64,000 bases of DNA, taken from positions 620,001-684,000 of the forward strand of contig NZ_JBIQVZ010000001.1 in assembly GCF_044335535.1 (NCBI RefSeq), written 5' to 3'. This DNA is from Mariniflexile sp044335535. GTDB taxonomy: Bacteria > Bacteroidota > Bacteroidia > Flavobacteriales > Flavobacteriaceae. The notes beneath the pieces are model-generated. The model was given only the letters and a program-made list of their open reading frames with translations. It made no database searches and was not told where the DNA came from. The position numbers and the translations under genes are program-made. Shown here piece by piece: positions 33,155 to 42,134 of this stretch (position 1 is its first letter; every line of letters begins with the position of its first letter).

Positions 33155-33955
33155 CTACTTACTCCAATCCCCCATCACTAAAAGCTCTGCCATGATAACA
33201 CAATCCCCTCTTAAAAGCACCCTATCATTATTTAAAACCTCACATGCTACCACACCGCCACGTTTTGAAGCTTGATAACCTATGAGTGTGCTTTTAGACA
33301 GTTTCCCACTCCAATAATTTGCCAAATAACAATGTGCAGAACCTGTAACAGGATCTTCGTCAATGCCAAAATCTGGTGTAAAAAATCGTGAAATAAAATC
33401 GTACTCCACCTCAGAAGATTTGGCTGTGATGATAAATTTCTTTTTTTGGTGCTTTAGCAGTAGTTCAAATTTAGGGGATAAATCCCTAACAGTATCGCTG
33501 TGGTTGACCTCAACCAAACACCAATCGTCATTTGTTTCAATAGCTAATGGTTTTTCCCTTAAAAATGTTTCCAATAAAGCATCTTCTGGTTCAATAGCTT
33601 GTGTTTTGCCCAAAGGAAAATCCATTTCCAGCTGATTACCCTTTTTTTTCACCGTCAACAGTCCACTTTTAGTATTGAATTCAAGAACGTCTTTAGATAC
33701 GTTGAATTTCTCGAAAAGAATTCTGGCCGTTGCAAGTGTAGCATGTCCACAAAGGTCTACTTCTTGGGTTGGCGTGAACCATCTAAGTCGGTAGCGCCCT
33801 TTTTCTTCATACACAAAAGCCGTTTCAGAAAGATTCATCTCCTGTGCTATATCAATGTAAGCGGCTTCAGTAAGCGGTTTATCCAAAACACAAACAGCCG
33901 CAGGATTTCCTTTAAAAGCCTTATCTGTAAATGAATCTACTGTAAAAATCCTCAT
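33155..33955 (-). CDS. PhzF-family isomerase/epimerase-like protein
   Basis: A 266-residue duplicated-fold protein of the PhzF/YddE family: RIFTVDSFTDKAFKGNPAAVC at the N-terminus, catalytic Glu in MNLSETAFV (about residue 44), DLCGHATLA and the second-half DEDPVTGSAHCYLANYW. Despite the family name it is unlikely to make phenazines, since no other phz genes are near. Members are isomerases of diverse substrates. It lies five bases downstream of metZ and may be co-transcribed. Confidence 0.9.
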   Translation of the reverse strand: MRIFTVDSFTDKAFKGNPAAVCVLDKPLTEAAYIDIAQEMNLSETAFVYEEKGRYRLRWFTPTQEVDLCGHATLATARILFEKFNVSKDVLEFNTKSGLLTVKKKGNQLEMDFPLGKTQAIEPEDALLETFLREKPLAIETNDDWCLVEVNHSDTVRDLSPKFELLLKHQKKKFIITAKSSEVEYDFISRFFTPDFGIDEDPVTGSAHCYLANYWSGKLSKSTLIGYQASKRGGVVACEVLNNDRVLLRGDCVIMAELLVMGDWSK

Positions 33956-33960
33956 TTTAA

Positions 33961-35133
33961 TTAATTCAAAGCTTGCTTTAAATCTGCAATAATATCATCG
34001 ATATGTTCCAATCCTACAGAGACACGCACCATACCATCCGTAATACCTGATGCAGCTTTCACTTCTGGTTCAACCTTTGCGTGTGTCGTACTTGCCGGAT
34101 GCGTTACAATAGTTCTTGTATCTCCTAAATTGGCGGATAGCGAACACATTTTAATAGCATCAAAAAAAGATCTCCCACCTTCTAGACCACCTTCTACCTC
34201 AAACGCTATAATATTCCCGCCTAATCGCATTTGTTTCTTTGCAATGTCGTGCTTAGGATGGGACTTTAAAAATGGATATTTCACCCATTTTACTTTAGGA
34301 TGTTCATCTAAATATGTTGCCAATTTTAAGGCATTTTCACAATGCTTTTCAGTTCTAACAGCCAACGTTTCTAAAGATTTTGACAATACCCATGCATTAA
34401 AAGGACTCATTGCAGGACCTGTGAGTCTTGAGAACAGATATATGTCTCGAATCAATTCTTTTTTACCAACTGTAATTCCTCCTAACACACGCCCCTGTCC
34501 ATCCATTAATTTGGTGGCTGAATGAATCACTAAATCAGCTCCAAACTTTATAGGATTTTGTAAATATGGTGTCGCAAAGCAATTGTCAACTACCAACAAT
34601 ATATTGTGCTTTTTACAAATGGCGCTCAAATATTCTAAATCCAACACATCAACCCCTGGGTTGGTTGGTGTTTCTGCATAAAGAAACTTGGTATTTGGTT
34701 TAATTAATCCTTCTATGGTTTCAACCTCATTGACATTAAAATAAGAGTACTCAATGTTCCATTTTGGAAAGTATTTTGTAAACAGACCATGGGTCGCTCC
34801 AAATACAGAACTACATGACACCACATGATCGCCTGCATCTAATAACGTTGCAAATGTTGAAAATACAGCAGCCATTCCACTTGCAAAAGCAAAACCAGCT
34901 TCTGCTCCTTCCATTAAACAAACTTTATCTACAAATTCGTTTACATTCGGATTGCTATAACGGCTGTACAAATCGCGCTGTTTTTCTTCAGCAAAAGACG
35001 CCCTCATTTCCTCAGCATCGTCAAAAATAAATCCTGATGTTATATATAAAGGTACCGAATGCTCTGAAAACTGGGTGGTTTCAGACTGCGTTCTTATGGC
35101 CAAAGTTTCAAATTGTTTTCTTTCCTTGCTCAT
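33961..35133 (-). CDS. metZ: O-succinylhomoserine sulfhydrylase-type trans-sulfuration enzyme
   Basis: PLP Cys/Met-metabolism family enzyme, 390 residues. PLP lysine in HSATKLMDGQGRVLGG, a MetZ-type context; cofactor loop ASGMAAVFSTFATLL, DNCFATPYLQNP, and the C-terminal SLGDTRTIVTHPASTTH-like segment SANLGDTRTIVTHPASTT. Makes homocysteine from an activated homoserine and sulfide. Since MetX here looks like an acetyltransferase family member and MetY is also present, the exact acyl substrate is uncertain. Downstream of the thrA fusion with about 200 bases of repeat-containing spacer. Confidence 0.85.
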   Translation of the reverse strand: MSKERKQFETLAIRTQSETTQFSEHSVPLYITSGFIFDDAEEMRASFAEEKQRDLYSRYSNPNVNEFVDKVCLMEGAEAGFAFASGMAAVFSTFATLLDAGDHVVSCSSVFGATHGLFTKYFPKWNIEYSYFNVNEVETIEGLIKPNTKFLYAETPTNPGVDVLDLEYLSAICKKHNILLVVDNCFATPYLQNPIKFGADLVIHSATKLMDGQGRVLGGITVGKKELIRDIYLFSRLTGPAMSPFNAWVLSKSLETLAVRTEKHCENALKLATYLDEHPKVKWVKYPFLKSHPKHDIAKKQMRLGGNIIAFEVEGGLEGGRSFFDAIKMCSLSANLGDTRTIVTHPASTTHAKVEPEVKAASGITDGMVRVSVGLEHIDDIIADLKQALN

Positions 35134-35207
35134 GTTTTCTCTTTTTTGCCACTAATACACGAATTTAATAAGTGAAATTGGTAGCTAATTTTTTAGATTA
35201 AAATATC

Positions 35208-35225
35208 ACTTCGACTGCGCTCAGT
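35208..35225. repeat. Family B hairpin, copy 2
   Basis: Conserved core TTCGACTGCGCTCA with short arms ACT/AGT, followed by ATGACAG. Between the thrA fusion and metZ. Confidence 0.6.
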
Positions 35226-35322
35226 ATGACAGTTAATAATTTTTATGAATTCTTCTCGATACCTATCGGGACACTAATAATTAATTTATTGAATAAATTA
35301 GTGTATTAGTGGCTGTTGACAG

Positions 35323-35342
35323 ATTCCCGCCTGCGCGGGAAT
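35323..35342. repeat. Junction hairpin family A, copy 3
   Basis: ATTCCCGC and GCGGGAAT around CTGC. Its end overlaps the last base of the thrA-fusion stop codon. Confidence 0.75.
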
Positions 35343-38300
35343 TAATTAATATGTTTAGACAACCTTAAAATGTCTCCAAAAACGCCTCTGGCAGTAACTT
35401 CTGCTCCTGCTCCAGCACCTTGAATGACTATAGGTTGCTCACCATACGACTCTGTAAATATTTCAAAAATAGCATCACTTCCTTTTATCTGACCTAAAGT
35501 ACTATCACCCGGAATAGATACTAATTTCACTTCTAAATTACCTTTGTCTTTTGATAAATCGCCCGACAAATCACCAATATACCTCAATACATAACCCGGT
35601 TTTTGAGCTTCTTTTATCTTTTGAAATTCTTCATCCAAAACATTCAGTTGACTTAAAAATTCGGTTACTGAAATATTTCTATAAGCTTCAGGGATTAAAT
35701 TTTGAACCGAAACATCTTCAAACTCATTTTGCAAATCCAGCTCTCTTGCCAAAATTAATAATTTTCTAGCAACGTCATTTCCTGAAAAGTCTTCTCTTGG
35801 ATCGGGTTCGGTAAAACCTTTATCAATAGTTTCTTGTACAATGGCACTAAATGGTTTGTCCTGTACAGAGAAATTATTAAACAAATAGCTTAAAGTTCCT
35901 GAAAACACACCTCGAATTCTGGTAATATTTTCACCCGATTCGTGTAACAATTTAATAGTATCAATTAAAGGCAAGCCTGCACCAACGGTGGTTTCGTATA
36001 AATACTGTTTATTATGTGCTTTTAATTGGGTTCGTAAATCGTCATAAAACTGATACGAAATCGTATTGGCTATTTTGTTTGATGACACCAAATCGAAACC
36101 AGCTTCTACCAACGGCACATAATTATTATGAAAACTTGGGCTTGCTGTATTATCTACAGCTATTAAATTTTCTAAATGATGTGTTTTTGCAAAAGCAATA
36201 ACATCTTCTATAGAACTTTTTAACTGCGATGCTTTTATAGCTTCTTTCCAATTTCCATCAACACCTTTTTTGTTTAAAAGCAGTTTTTTAGAGTTACCAA
36301 TAGCAAACACGTTTAAATTAATTCCTTTTCGCTTTTCAATATCGCCTTTCGATTTTAAAATCTGATTAATTAAGGCACTACCCACACCACCGTGTCCAAA
36401 AATGGCAATGTTTATTTTTTTTGAAATCCCAAAAATCTCACCATGAATCACATTCATGGCTTTATGTAATTGATTCTTTTTAACAACCAAACTCACATTT
36501 TTTCCTGTAACCGTATTATTAAATAATAATGGTGTTATTTGGTTTTTTATAAGGGCGTTGAATGGTTTATGGAATGAACTTAATTCAATACCAATAATGG
36601 AAATAACCGACACATCGTCAACTACACCAATTTTATTGACATCTTGCGAATAGAAATCATTTTCAAACTCACGCTCTAAGGCAATAACCGCTTGGGTGGC
36701 TTCGTCGGCATTAATTATTAATCCTATACCACGTTCTGAAGATCCTTGGGAAATAATGCTAACACTAATATTATGTTTCGCCAATGCACCAAAAATTCGA
36801 GCATCTACACCACTTTTCCCTAACAAACCACGACCTTCTAAATTCAATAACGCCACATTATCTAAAACAGATAAAGAGGTGACTTCTTTTGAATTTGGTT
36901 TCGCCGTAATCAAAGTCCCTTCATCTTCAGGGTTAAAAGTATTTAAAATACGAAGATTGATATTTTTCTCAACCAATGGAATGATGGTTTTAGCATGTAA
37001 AACGGTGGTTCCAAAGTTTGCTAACTCATTGGCTTCACTGAATGATAATTCCCTTATTTTTTTAGCATCTTCAACCAAATCGGGATTGGCCGTATAAATA
37101 CCATTTACATGGGTGTAATTTTGCAATTCTTCTGCATCTAGATAATTAGCCAGTAAAGCAGCCGTATAATTACTACCGTTTCTACCCAACGTCGTGGTTT
37201 CATTTTTAGCGTTTGAAGCAATAAACCCTGTTACAACATTTACAACATCTTTACCACTATTTTTATAAAAGGTCTTGACGTTATCTTTCGATAATTGTAA
37301 AATAGGTTGTGCATTACCAAAAGATCCATCAGTTTTAATTAACTCTCTAGAATCAACCGAAGACGCTTTTATGCCTTTCTTATTTAATAAAGCTGAAATA
37401 AGTTTCACTGAAAGCAATTCGCCTTGTGCTAAAATTTCATCTTTGGTTTTTTCACTATAATCACCTAATAAACTAACGCCTTCAAAAAGTTTATCTAAAA
37501 CTGAAAATTCTTTTGAAAAATCAATCTCTTTTAAAGGTTCCGTTTGATAATTTTTAAATACCTGTAAGATTTCTTTATAAGGATGTCCTTTGGCTGCTTT
37601 ATTTAAAATATCTTCTAAATCGTCGGTTGCAGAGCTTCTTGCCGAAACCACTACCGTAATTTTTTCACCTTCTTTTACCTTATTTTCAATAATTGAAATA
37701 ACGGTGTTCAACCCTTCGCCGTTTGCTAACGATTTCCCTCCAAACTTTAATACTTTCATGCGTCTTTTTTTAGAACTTGGCACAAAAATGCCTTCTACTA
37801 TTTTTTCTAATTGCTCGTATTCCATTAAAAAGGCATCATGCCCATGAACCGAATGTATCTCATTGTAAGTCACATTGGGATTTGACACTGCCAATTGCTT
37901 ATGTGTTTGCCTGTTTTCCTCGGCTGTAAAAAACAAATCGGAGTCAACCCCAATAATATGAATGTTACCGTGTATGTTTTCCAATACATTAAAATCGGTT
38001 GGTCTGTTTTTAGTAACATCAATCGTTTTTAACAACTGATTCATCAACTTATAAGCTGAAAGCTGAAAACGTTCCTGTAATTTATTACCATGATGCAGCA
38101 ACCAACTCTCCACATTAAAAATTTCCAACTCTACATTTTTGGAACGCTGAAAACGCTTATTAAATGATTCTGGCGTACGGTAACATAACATGGCATGCAT
38201 TCTGGCATCGTGCACCGGATTTCTGGAATTTAATAAAAATTGTTCTTGAATTTGGCAATTGGCTATAAGCCAATCCGTCGATTTCCAATCGGTTGCAACA

Positions 38301-38743
38301 GGTATCAAATTTTCGGTAATATCTGGATTTAAAACGGCCATTTCCCAAGCAATACCCCCACCTAATGAACCACCAATAAGAGCAAATAGCTTTTCTACTT
38401 TTAATTCTTTTAAACCAATTAAAAATAATTTAGCAATGTCTCTCGCCACAAAATCTTTATAGTTTTCAATAACAAAACCATCAAATCCATTGCCCGGAAT
38501 GTTAAAAGCCAAAACCGAGTAGAGCTTGGTATCGATGACTTTATCATCGCCTACCAAATCTGTCCACCAGCCATTTTTGCCAGCTACATTACTATTCCCT
38601 GTTAACGCATGGTTAACCAATACCACAGGTGCAGTCCCTAAAGCCTTACCAAATAGCTGATAGCTTAATTTGATTTCAGAAATAGATATTTTACTTTCCG
38701 TAATGTAATCCTTGATAATGATATGTTGCAATGCTTTTTTCAA
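35342..38743 (-). CDS. thrA: Triple fusion: homoserine O-acetyltransferase - aspartate kinase - homoserine dehydrogenase
   Basis: A single uninterrupted 1133-codon frame with three enzymes of the aspartate-to-homocysteine route. Residues 1-325 are an alpha/beta hydrolase MetX-type acyltransferase (HALTGNS, nucleophile Ser126 in GGSLGG, Asp268 in GVDSDLF, His302 region HSVHGHDAFL). Residues 329-770 are aspartate kinase (KVLKFGGKSL, TTLGRNGSNYTAALLA, ACT domains GRGLLGKSGV). Residues 776-1133 are homoserine dehydrogenase (IAIFGHGGVGSAL, FSGTLSYLFN, DPREDFSGNDVARKL). Met329 could be an internal start giving a normal ThrA. Eight bases downstream of metY, so under its SAM riboswitch. Confidence 0.93.
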   Translation of the reverse strand: MKKALQHIIIKDYITESKISISEIKLSYQLFGKALGTAPVVLVNHALTGNSNVAGKNGWWTDLVGDDKVIDTKLYSVLAFNIPGNGFDGFVIENYKDFVARDIAKLFLIGLKELKVEKLFALIGGSLGGGIAWEMAVLNPDITENLIPVATDWKSTDWLIANCQIQEQFLLNSRNPVHDARMHAMLCYRTPESFNKRFQRSKNVELEIFNVESWLLHHGNKLQERFQLSAYKLMNQLLKTIDVTKNRPTDFNVLENIHGNIHIIGVDSDLFFTAEENRQTHKQLAVSNPNVTYNEIHSVHGHDAFLMEYEQLEKIVEGIFVPSSKKRRMKVLKFGGKSLANGEGLNTVISIIENKVKEGEKITVVVSARSSATDDLEDILNKAAKGHPYKEILQVFKNYQTEPLKEIDFSKEFSVLDKLFEGVSLLGDYSEKTKDEILAQGELLSVKLISALLNKKGIKASSVDSRELIKTDGSFGNAQPILQLSKDNVKTFYKNSGKDVVNVVTGFIASNAKNETTTLGRNGSNYTAALLANYLDAEELQNYTHVNGIYTANPDLVEDAKKIRELSFSEANELANFGTTVLHAKTIIPLVEKNINLRILNTFNPEDEGTLITAKPNSKEVTSLSVLDNVALLNLEGRGLLGKSGVDARIFGALAKHNISVSIISQGSSERGIGLIINADEATQAVIALEREFENDFYSQDVNKIGVVDDVSVISIIGIELSSFHKPFNALIKNQITPLLFNNTVTGKNVSLVVKKNQLHKAMNVIHGEIFGISKKINIAIFGHGGVGSALINQILKSKGDIEKRKGINLNVFAIGNSKKLLLNKKGVDGNWKEAIKASQLKSSIEDVIAFAKTHHLENLIAVDNTASPSFHNNYVPLVEAGFDLVSSNKIANTISYQFYDDLRTQLKAHNKQYLYETTVGAGLPLIDTIKLLHESGENITRIRGVFSGTLSYLFNNFSVQDKPFSAIVQETIDKGFTEPDPREDFSGNDVARKLLILARELDLQNEFEDVSVQNLIPEAYRNISVTEFLSQLNVLDEEFQKIKEAQKPGYVLRYIGDLSGDLSKDKGNLEVKLVSIPGDSTLGQIKGSDAIFEIFTESYGEQPIVIQGAGAGAEVTARGVFGDILRLSKHIN

Positions 38744-38752
38744 CAGAACTAA

Positions 38753-40030
38753 TTATTTAATTGTTTTAAACGCTTCTTTTAAATCGGCTTTTAAATCGTC
38801 TATATCTTCAATACCCACAGACAAACGTATTAAATCTTTTGGTGCTCCTGCAGCATCCTGCTCTGCTTCAGTTAATTGTTGATGTGTTGTACTTGCTGGG
38901 TGAATAATAAGTGATTTTGTATCACCAATATTTGCCAATAATGAAAATAATTTTGAATTATCGGCTATCGCTTTGGCAGCATCAAAACCTCCTTTTGCCC
39001 CAAAGGTAACAATTCCGCTTTGTCCTTTTGACAAATATTTATCTGATAAGGCTTTGTATTTACTTGATTCTAAGCCTGGATAATTTACCCAAGCTACTTC
39101 GTCTTGTTCTTCTAACCATTTGGCTAATTCCAATGCATTTTCACTATGCTGTTTTATTCTAACTGGTAAGGTTTCTAAACCTTGAATGATTTGAAACGCA
39201 TTAAACGGACTTAAAGCTCCACCAAAATCTCTTAAACCTTCTAATATTAATTTGAACGTATAAGCTGCAGCACCTAGCGCTTCACTATATACCAAACCGT
39301 GATAACCAGCTGAAGGTTGTGTAAATTCCGGGAATTTACCATTCGTCCAATCAAAAGTTCCAGCGTCAATAATAGCACCTCCTAACGATGTTCCTTGTCC
39401 ACCAATATATTTTGTTAATGAATGGATAACAATATTCGCTCCATGTTTTATTGGATTTAATAATGCTGGTGTTGCCACTGTATTGTCTACAATAAATGGG
39501 ACTCCAGCTGCTTTTGAATGTTTTGCAATAGCTTCCAAATCCAACACATCCAATTTTGGATTTCCTAAAGATTCTACAAAAAAAGCTCGGGTATTATCTT
39601 GCACTGCTGTTGCAAAATTATCTGGATTATCAGCATCAACAAACGTGGTTGTTATACCTAATCTAGGCAAGGTAACTTTTAATAAATTATAAGTTCCGCC
39701 ATATAAACTGCTAGATGCCACAATATGGTCGCCCGCTTTTAACAACGTTAATAAACCTGTTGAAATGGCTGCCGTTCCAGAAGCAAAAACAACAGCTCCA
39801 ATACCACCTTCTACAGCAGCTAAACGTTCTTGTAAAATTTGGTTCGTTGGATTGTTAAGTCTTGTGTAAATAAAGCCTAACTCTTTTAACGAAAATAAAT
39901 TCGCTGCATGATCGGAATCATTAAAAACATACGATGTTGTTTGATAAATAGGAACTGCTCTAGTTCCAGCGTTTGCAGTAACATCATGCCCTGCATGTAA
40001 TACGTTGGTTGCTAATTTTAATGTACTCAT
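38753..40030 (-). CDS. metY: O-acetylhomoserine aminocarboxypropyltransferase/cysteine synthase
   Basis: PLP trans-sulfuration enzyme of 425 residues, the longer MetY type. PLP lysine in HSLTKYIGGQGTSLGG; other marks are ATNVLHAGHD, TTSYVFNDSDHAA, FASGTAAIS and the extended AGYHGLVYSEALG insertion found in MetY but not MetZ. Makes homocysteine from O-acetylhomoserine and sulfide, the product of the MetX domain encoded next. A SAM riboswitch lies 190 bases upstream. Confidence 0.93.
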   Translation of the reverse strand: MSTLKLATNVLHAGHDVTANAGTRAVPIYQTTSYVFNDSDHAANLFSLKELGFIYTRLNNPTNQILQERLAAVEGGIGAVVFASGTAAISTGLLTLLKAGDHIVASSSLYGGTYNLLKVTLPRLGITTTFVDADNPDNFATAVQDNTRAFFVESLGNPKLDVLDLEAIAKHSKAAGVPFIVDNTVATPALLNPIKHGANIVIHSLTKYIGGQGTSLGGAIIDAGTFDWTNGKFPEFTQPSAGYHGLVYSEALGAAAYTFKLILEGLRDFGGALSPFNAFQIIQGLETLPVRIKQHSENALELAKWLEEQDEVAWVNYPGLESSKYKALSDKYLSKGQSGIVTFGAKGGFDAAKAIADNSKLFSLLANIGDTKSLIIHPASTTHQQLTEAEQDAAGAPKDLIRLSVGIEDIDDLKADLKEAFKTIK

Positions 40031-40435
40031 TTTTCTAATTTTTTGAGTTAATTTAAGTCTTCCGCTTTTGCAAGAATGACAATTTCAAAAGAACCCTAAA
40101 TGCTATGCATTTATGGATTTATTCACGATTAAACCAAAAGCCAAATGCATCAAAACTTGATGTACTTAATAGAAAAATGTTAAAAAGAAAACTAAATTAC
40201 GGACAAGTAATTTTTTTTTGGTTATCTATCCTTTCGGGTAGAATGTAGCACCTTCTTTACAGGTAAAGGGTTGCTAAGGCTTCACAGGGTCTAATCCCTC
40301 CGCCTTTCTTGATAACATTTCAGTAAGTTATTGAACTTTGTGAGTGCAAATATTCAGTTAGAAAAAGTTAAAATCCTAATTTTTTTCAATAAATTTTTTA
40401 AAAACTTTTGAGCTTTTAGCTATTTTGTTTAAGTT
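40031..40435. other. 405-bp spacer: metY leader with SAM riboswitch
   Basis: Holds the SAM aptamer (40221-40316) and a 190-base untranslated stretch to the metY start. The stretch contains an AAATGC/GCATTT dyad but no clear terminator with a T-run, so the switch may act on translation or on a structure I cannot resolve by eye. Upstream, a weak TATTTGCA-like -7 element lies near 40346. Confidence 0.6.
40221..40316 (-). promoter_or_regulatory. SAM-I (S-box) riboswitch upstream of metY
   Basis: On the minus strand P1 pairs GTTATC... at 40311-40316 (GTTATC read from gataac) with GATAAC at 40221-40226. Between them: AAGAAAGGCGGAGGGA, TAGACCC, GAAGCCTTAGCAACCC, a short P3 (TTTACCTGTAAA) and AGGTGCTACATTC followed by a P4 hairpin. 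Same architecture as the copy at 13204 but with shorter P3. Confidence 0.94.
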
Positions 40436-41986
40436 TTACTTGTTAGAACGCATGCCATGAAACTTGCTTTGAATGACTAAAGCAATTGGTTTATTTTCAA
40501 TTTTAGACTCTAACCACGATATAATATCTAAGTACAAAAAGGCACGGCTTTGGTATGGATCGTGTTCAAATTCCTTAAGTTTCTTATGAAGTTTAATGAA
40601 CTCGTTTCTAACTTCATTTGGATAAATATCACCCAAACCTCTTAAGAATTTAATAAACTCCTTTTGTACATCATATAGGTCTTCCATTTTAATCAAAAAC
40701 TTATAGGTACTACGAATTAGCACATCTAAATTATAGTCCATTCCTGCTTCGTAATGCGCAACCAGATTCAATATTCTTGAAAAACATAATAAATCCTCTC
40801 GCATTTGCAGGGTTTTGTTACTTATTATTTTTTCTAAATATTGAATACACTTTTTATTTTCGCCAGCACCAAAATACATACTCGCTATTTTGTAATAAAA
40901 CACCATAATATGATGTTCATCAATCCTGTCGCTATAATCTTTTAACCGATGTAAAACTTCATCAACTAGTGGCAAACCTTCCTTAAAGCTGCCTTCAATA
41001 AAATGAAGATTGAATTTATTATTATAAACATAGAGAAACGTTAAACCATCAATATTATCATCAAAAGGGAACCATTTCTCTTTGGTAATGGTTTCCAATC
41101 GTATTAACGACTCTTTAAATTTTTCGTAATGTCTTAAATAAAATAATGCTTCCAATAAATAATGATTTCCTCTTAAAAAAAAGACTGGATTTAGGATAAT
41201 TTGATCCTTGTTCTCATAAAAAAGCTCCACCCATTTTGTGGCATATTTATAACAAGACAAAAAATCAACCGTTAAAAAACTATACCATAAATAGGCTTTG
41301 TATAACCACAATTTTTCTCGGAAACCCAAGGTATTTATATCATATTTTGGAAGTCTTGCGTTAAAATATTTGATAACACGTTTACTTTCTTTATCGTTTT
41401 TTACATAGCCTGTTTTTAAAAACAAACCGTACAATTGAAGCGATAAATTAGATAATTTGCTTGCCAATACATTTTGTTGGCTTAGCTCTTTGGCTTGTAT
41501 AGATAACTCATCGGCTCTATTACTTAAACTCCTTGTAATATACTGGGATTCAATAACTTTTTCCAGTTCAACAATTTCATATGCCACATTTTTTTCTTCG
41601 TTGGCAATAGCTAAATTCTTAGCCTTATCTAATATTTTTAAGCTTTGTTTATATAAGCCTTTGTGGTATAAAATGGTTGCAAAATCTAACTGTTCACGGA
41701 TTTGAATCCTCACATTTTGATGTGACGGGTTTAACCGTAAACTAATTAATATTTGCTTGTACAAATGTGCTTTTAAATTAGATAGCTGCTCTTTTTTTAC
41801 AATTCCTTTTTTAAGAATTGCAGCTTCATCGTAAGTCGAAAGTTTTTCTAAAATATTAAAAAGCGTCAAAAATTTTGAATCTTCATTAACCCCTAATCGT
41901 CCAACATAAAGTTTAAATTGGCGCTTTTCAGACTTAGAAAGCGACTTTACCAATACAAACAAATTATCTTTTTGCTCTTTTGTCAT
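40436..41986 (-). CDS. Large helical-repeat protein of unknown function
   Basis: A 516-residue, almost entirely alpha-helical protein, beginning MTKEQKDNLFVLVKSLSKSEKRQFKLYV and continuing with TPR-like helix pairs (ATILYHKGLYKQSLKILDKAK; YKIASMYFGAGENKKCIQYLEK). No signal peptide, membrane segment or catalytic motif. I recognise similar uncharacterised proteins in Bacteroidota but no name. Transcribed divergently from leuA with a 148-bp spacer. Confidence 0.75.
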   Translation of the reverse strand: MTKEQKDNLFVLVKSLSKSEKRQFKLYVGRLGVNEDSKFLTLFNILEKLSTYDEAAILKKGIVKKEQLSNLKAHLYKQILISLRLNPSHQNVRIQIREQLDFATILYHKGLYKQSLKILDKAKNLAIANEEKNVAYEIVELEKVIESQYITRSLSNRADELSIQAKELSQQNVLASKLSNLSLQLYGLFLKTGYVKNDKESKRVIKYFNARLPKYDINTLGFREKLWLYKAYLWYSFLTVDFLSCYKYATKWVELFYENKDQIILNPVFFLRGNHYLLEALFYLRHYEKFKESLIRLETITKEKWFPFDDNIDGLTFLYVYNNKFNLHFIEGSFKEGLPLVDEVLHRLKDYSDRIDEHHIMVFYYKIASMYFGAGENKKCIQYLEKIISNKTLQMREDLLCFSRILNLVAHYEAGMDYNLDVLIRSTYKFLIKMEDLYDVQKEFIKFLRGLGDIYPNEVRNEFIKLHKKLKEFEHDPYQSRAFLYLDIISWLESKIENKPIALVIQSKFHGMRSNK

Positions 41987-42134
41987 AGTTATAAAAACCT
42001 TGTTAATAATTTGATTTTCAATTATTTAACTAAACTATATTCAAGTTAAACATCGTAAAAAAAGTGAGTTGCATTATCATTTAAGGAAACCAAAATATAC
42101 ATTCGTAATACAAAAGAAAAATTTATTTTATTAA

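Noticed and set aside
33155..33955. PhzF-like gene as evidence of phenazine synthesis
   Set aside because: No other phz gene nearby; the family is widespread with other roles.
41987..42134. Leucine leader peptide upstream of leuA
   Set aside because: The spacer has no ATG-started Leu-rich frame and no terminator hairpin.
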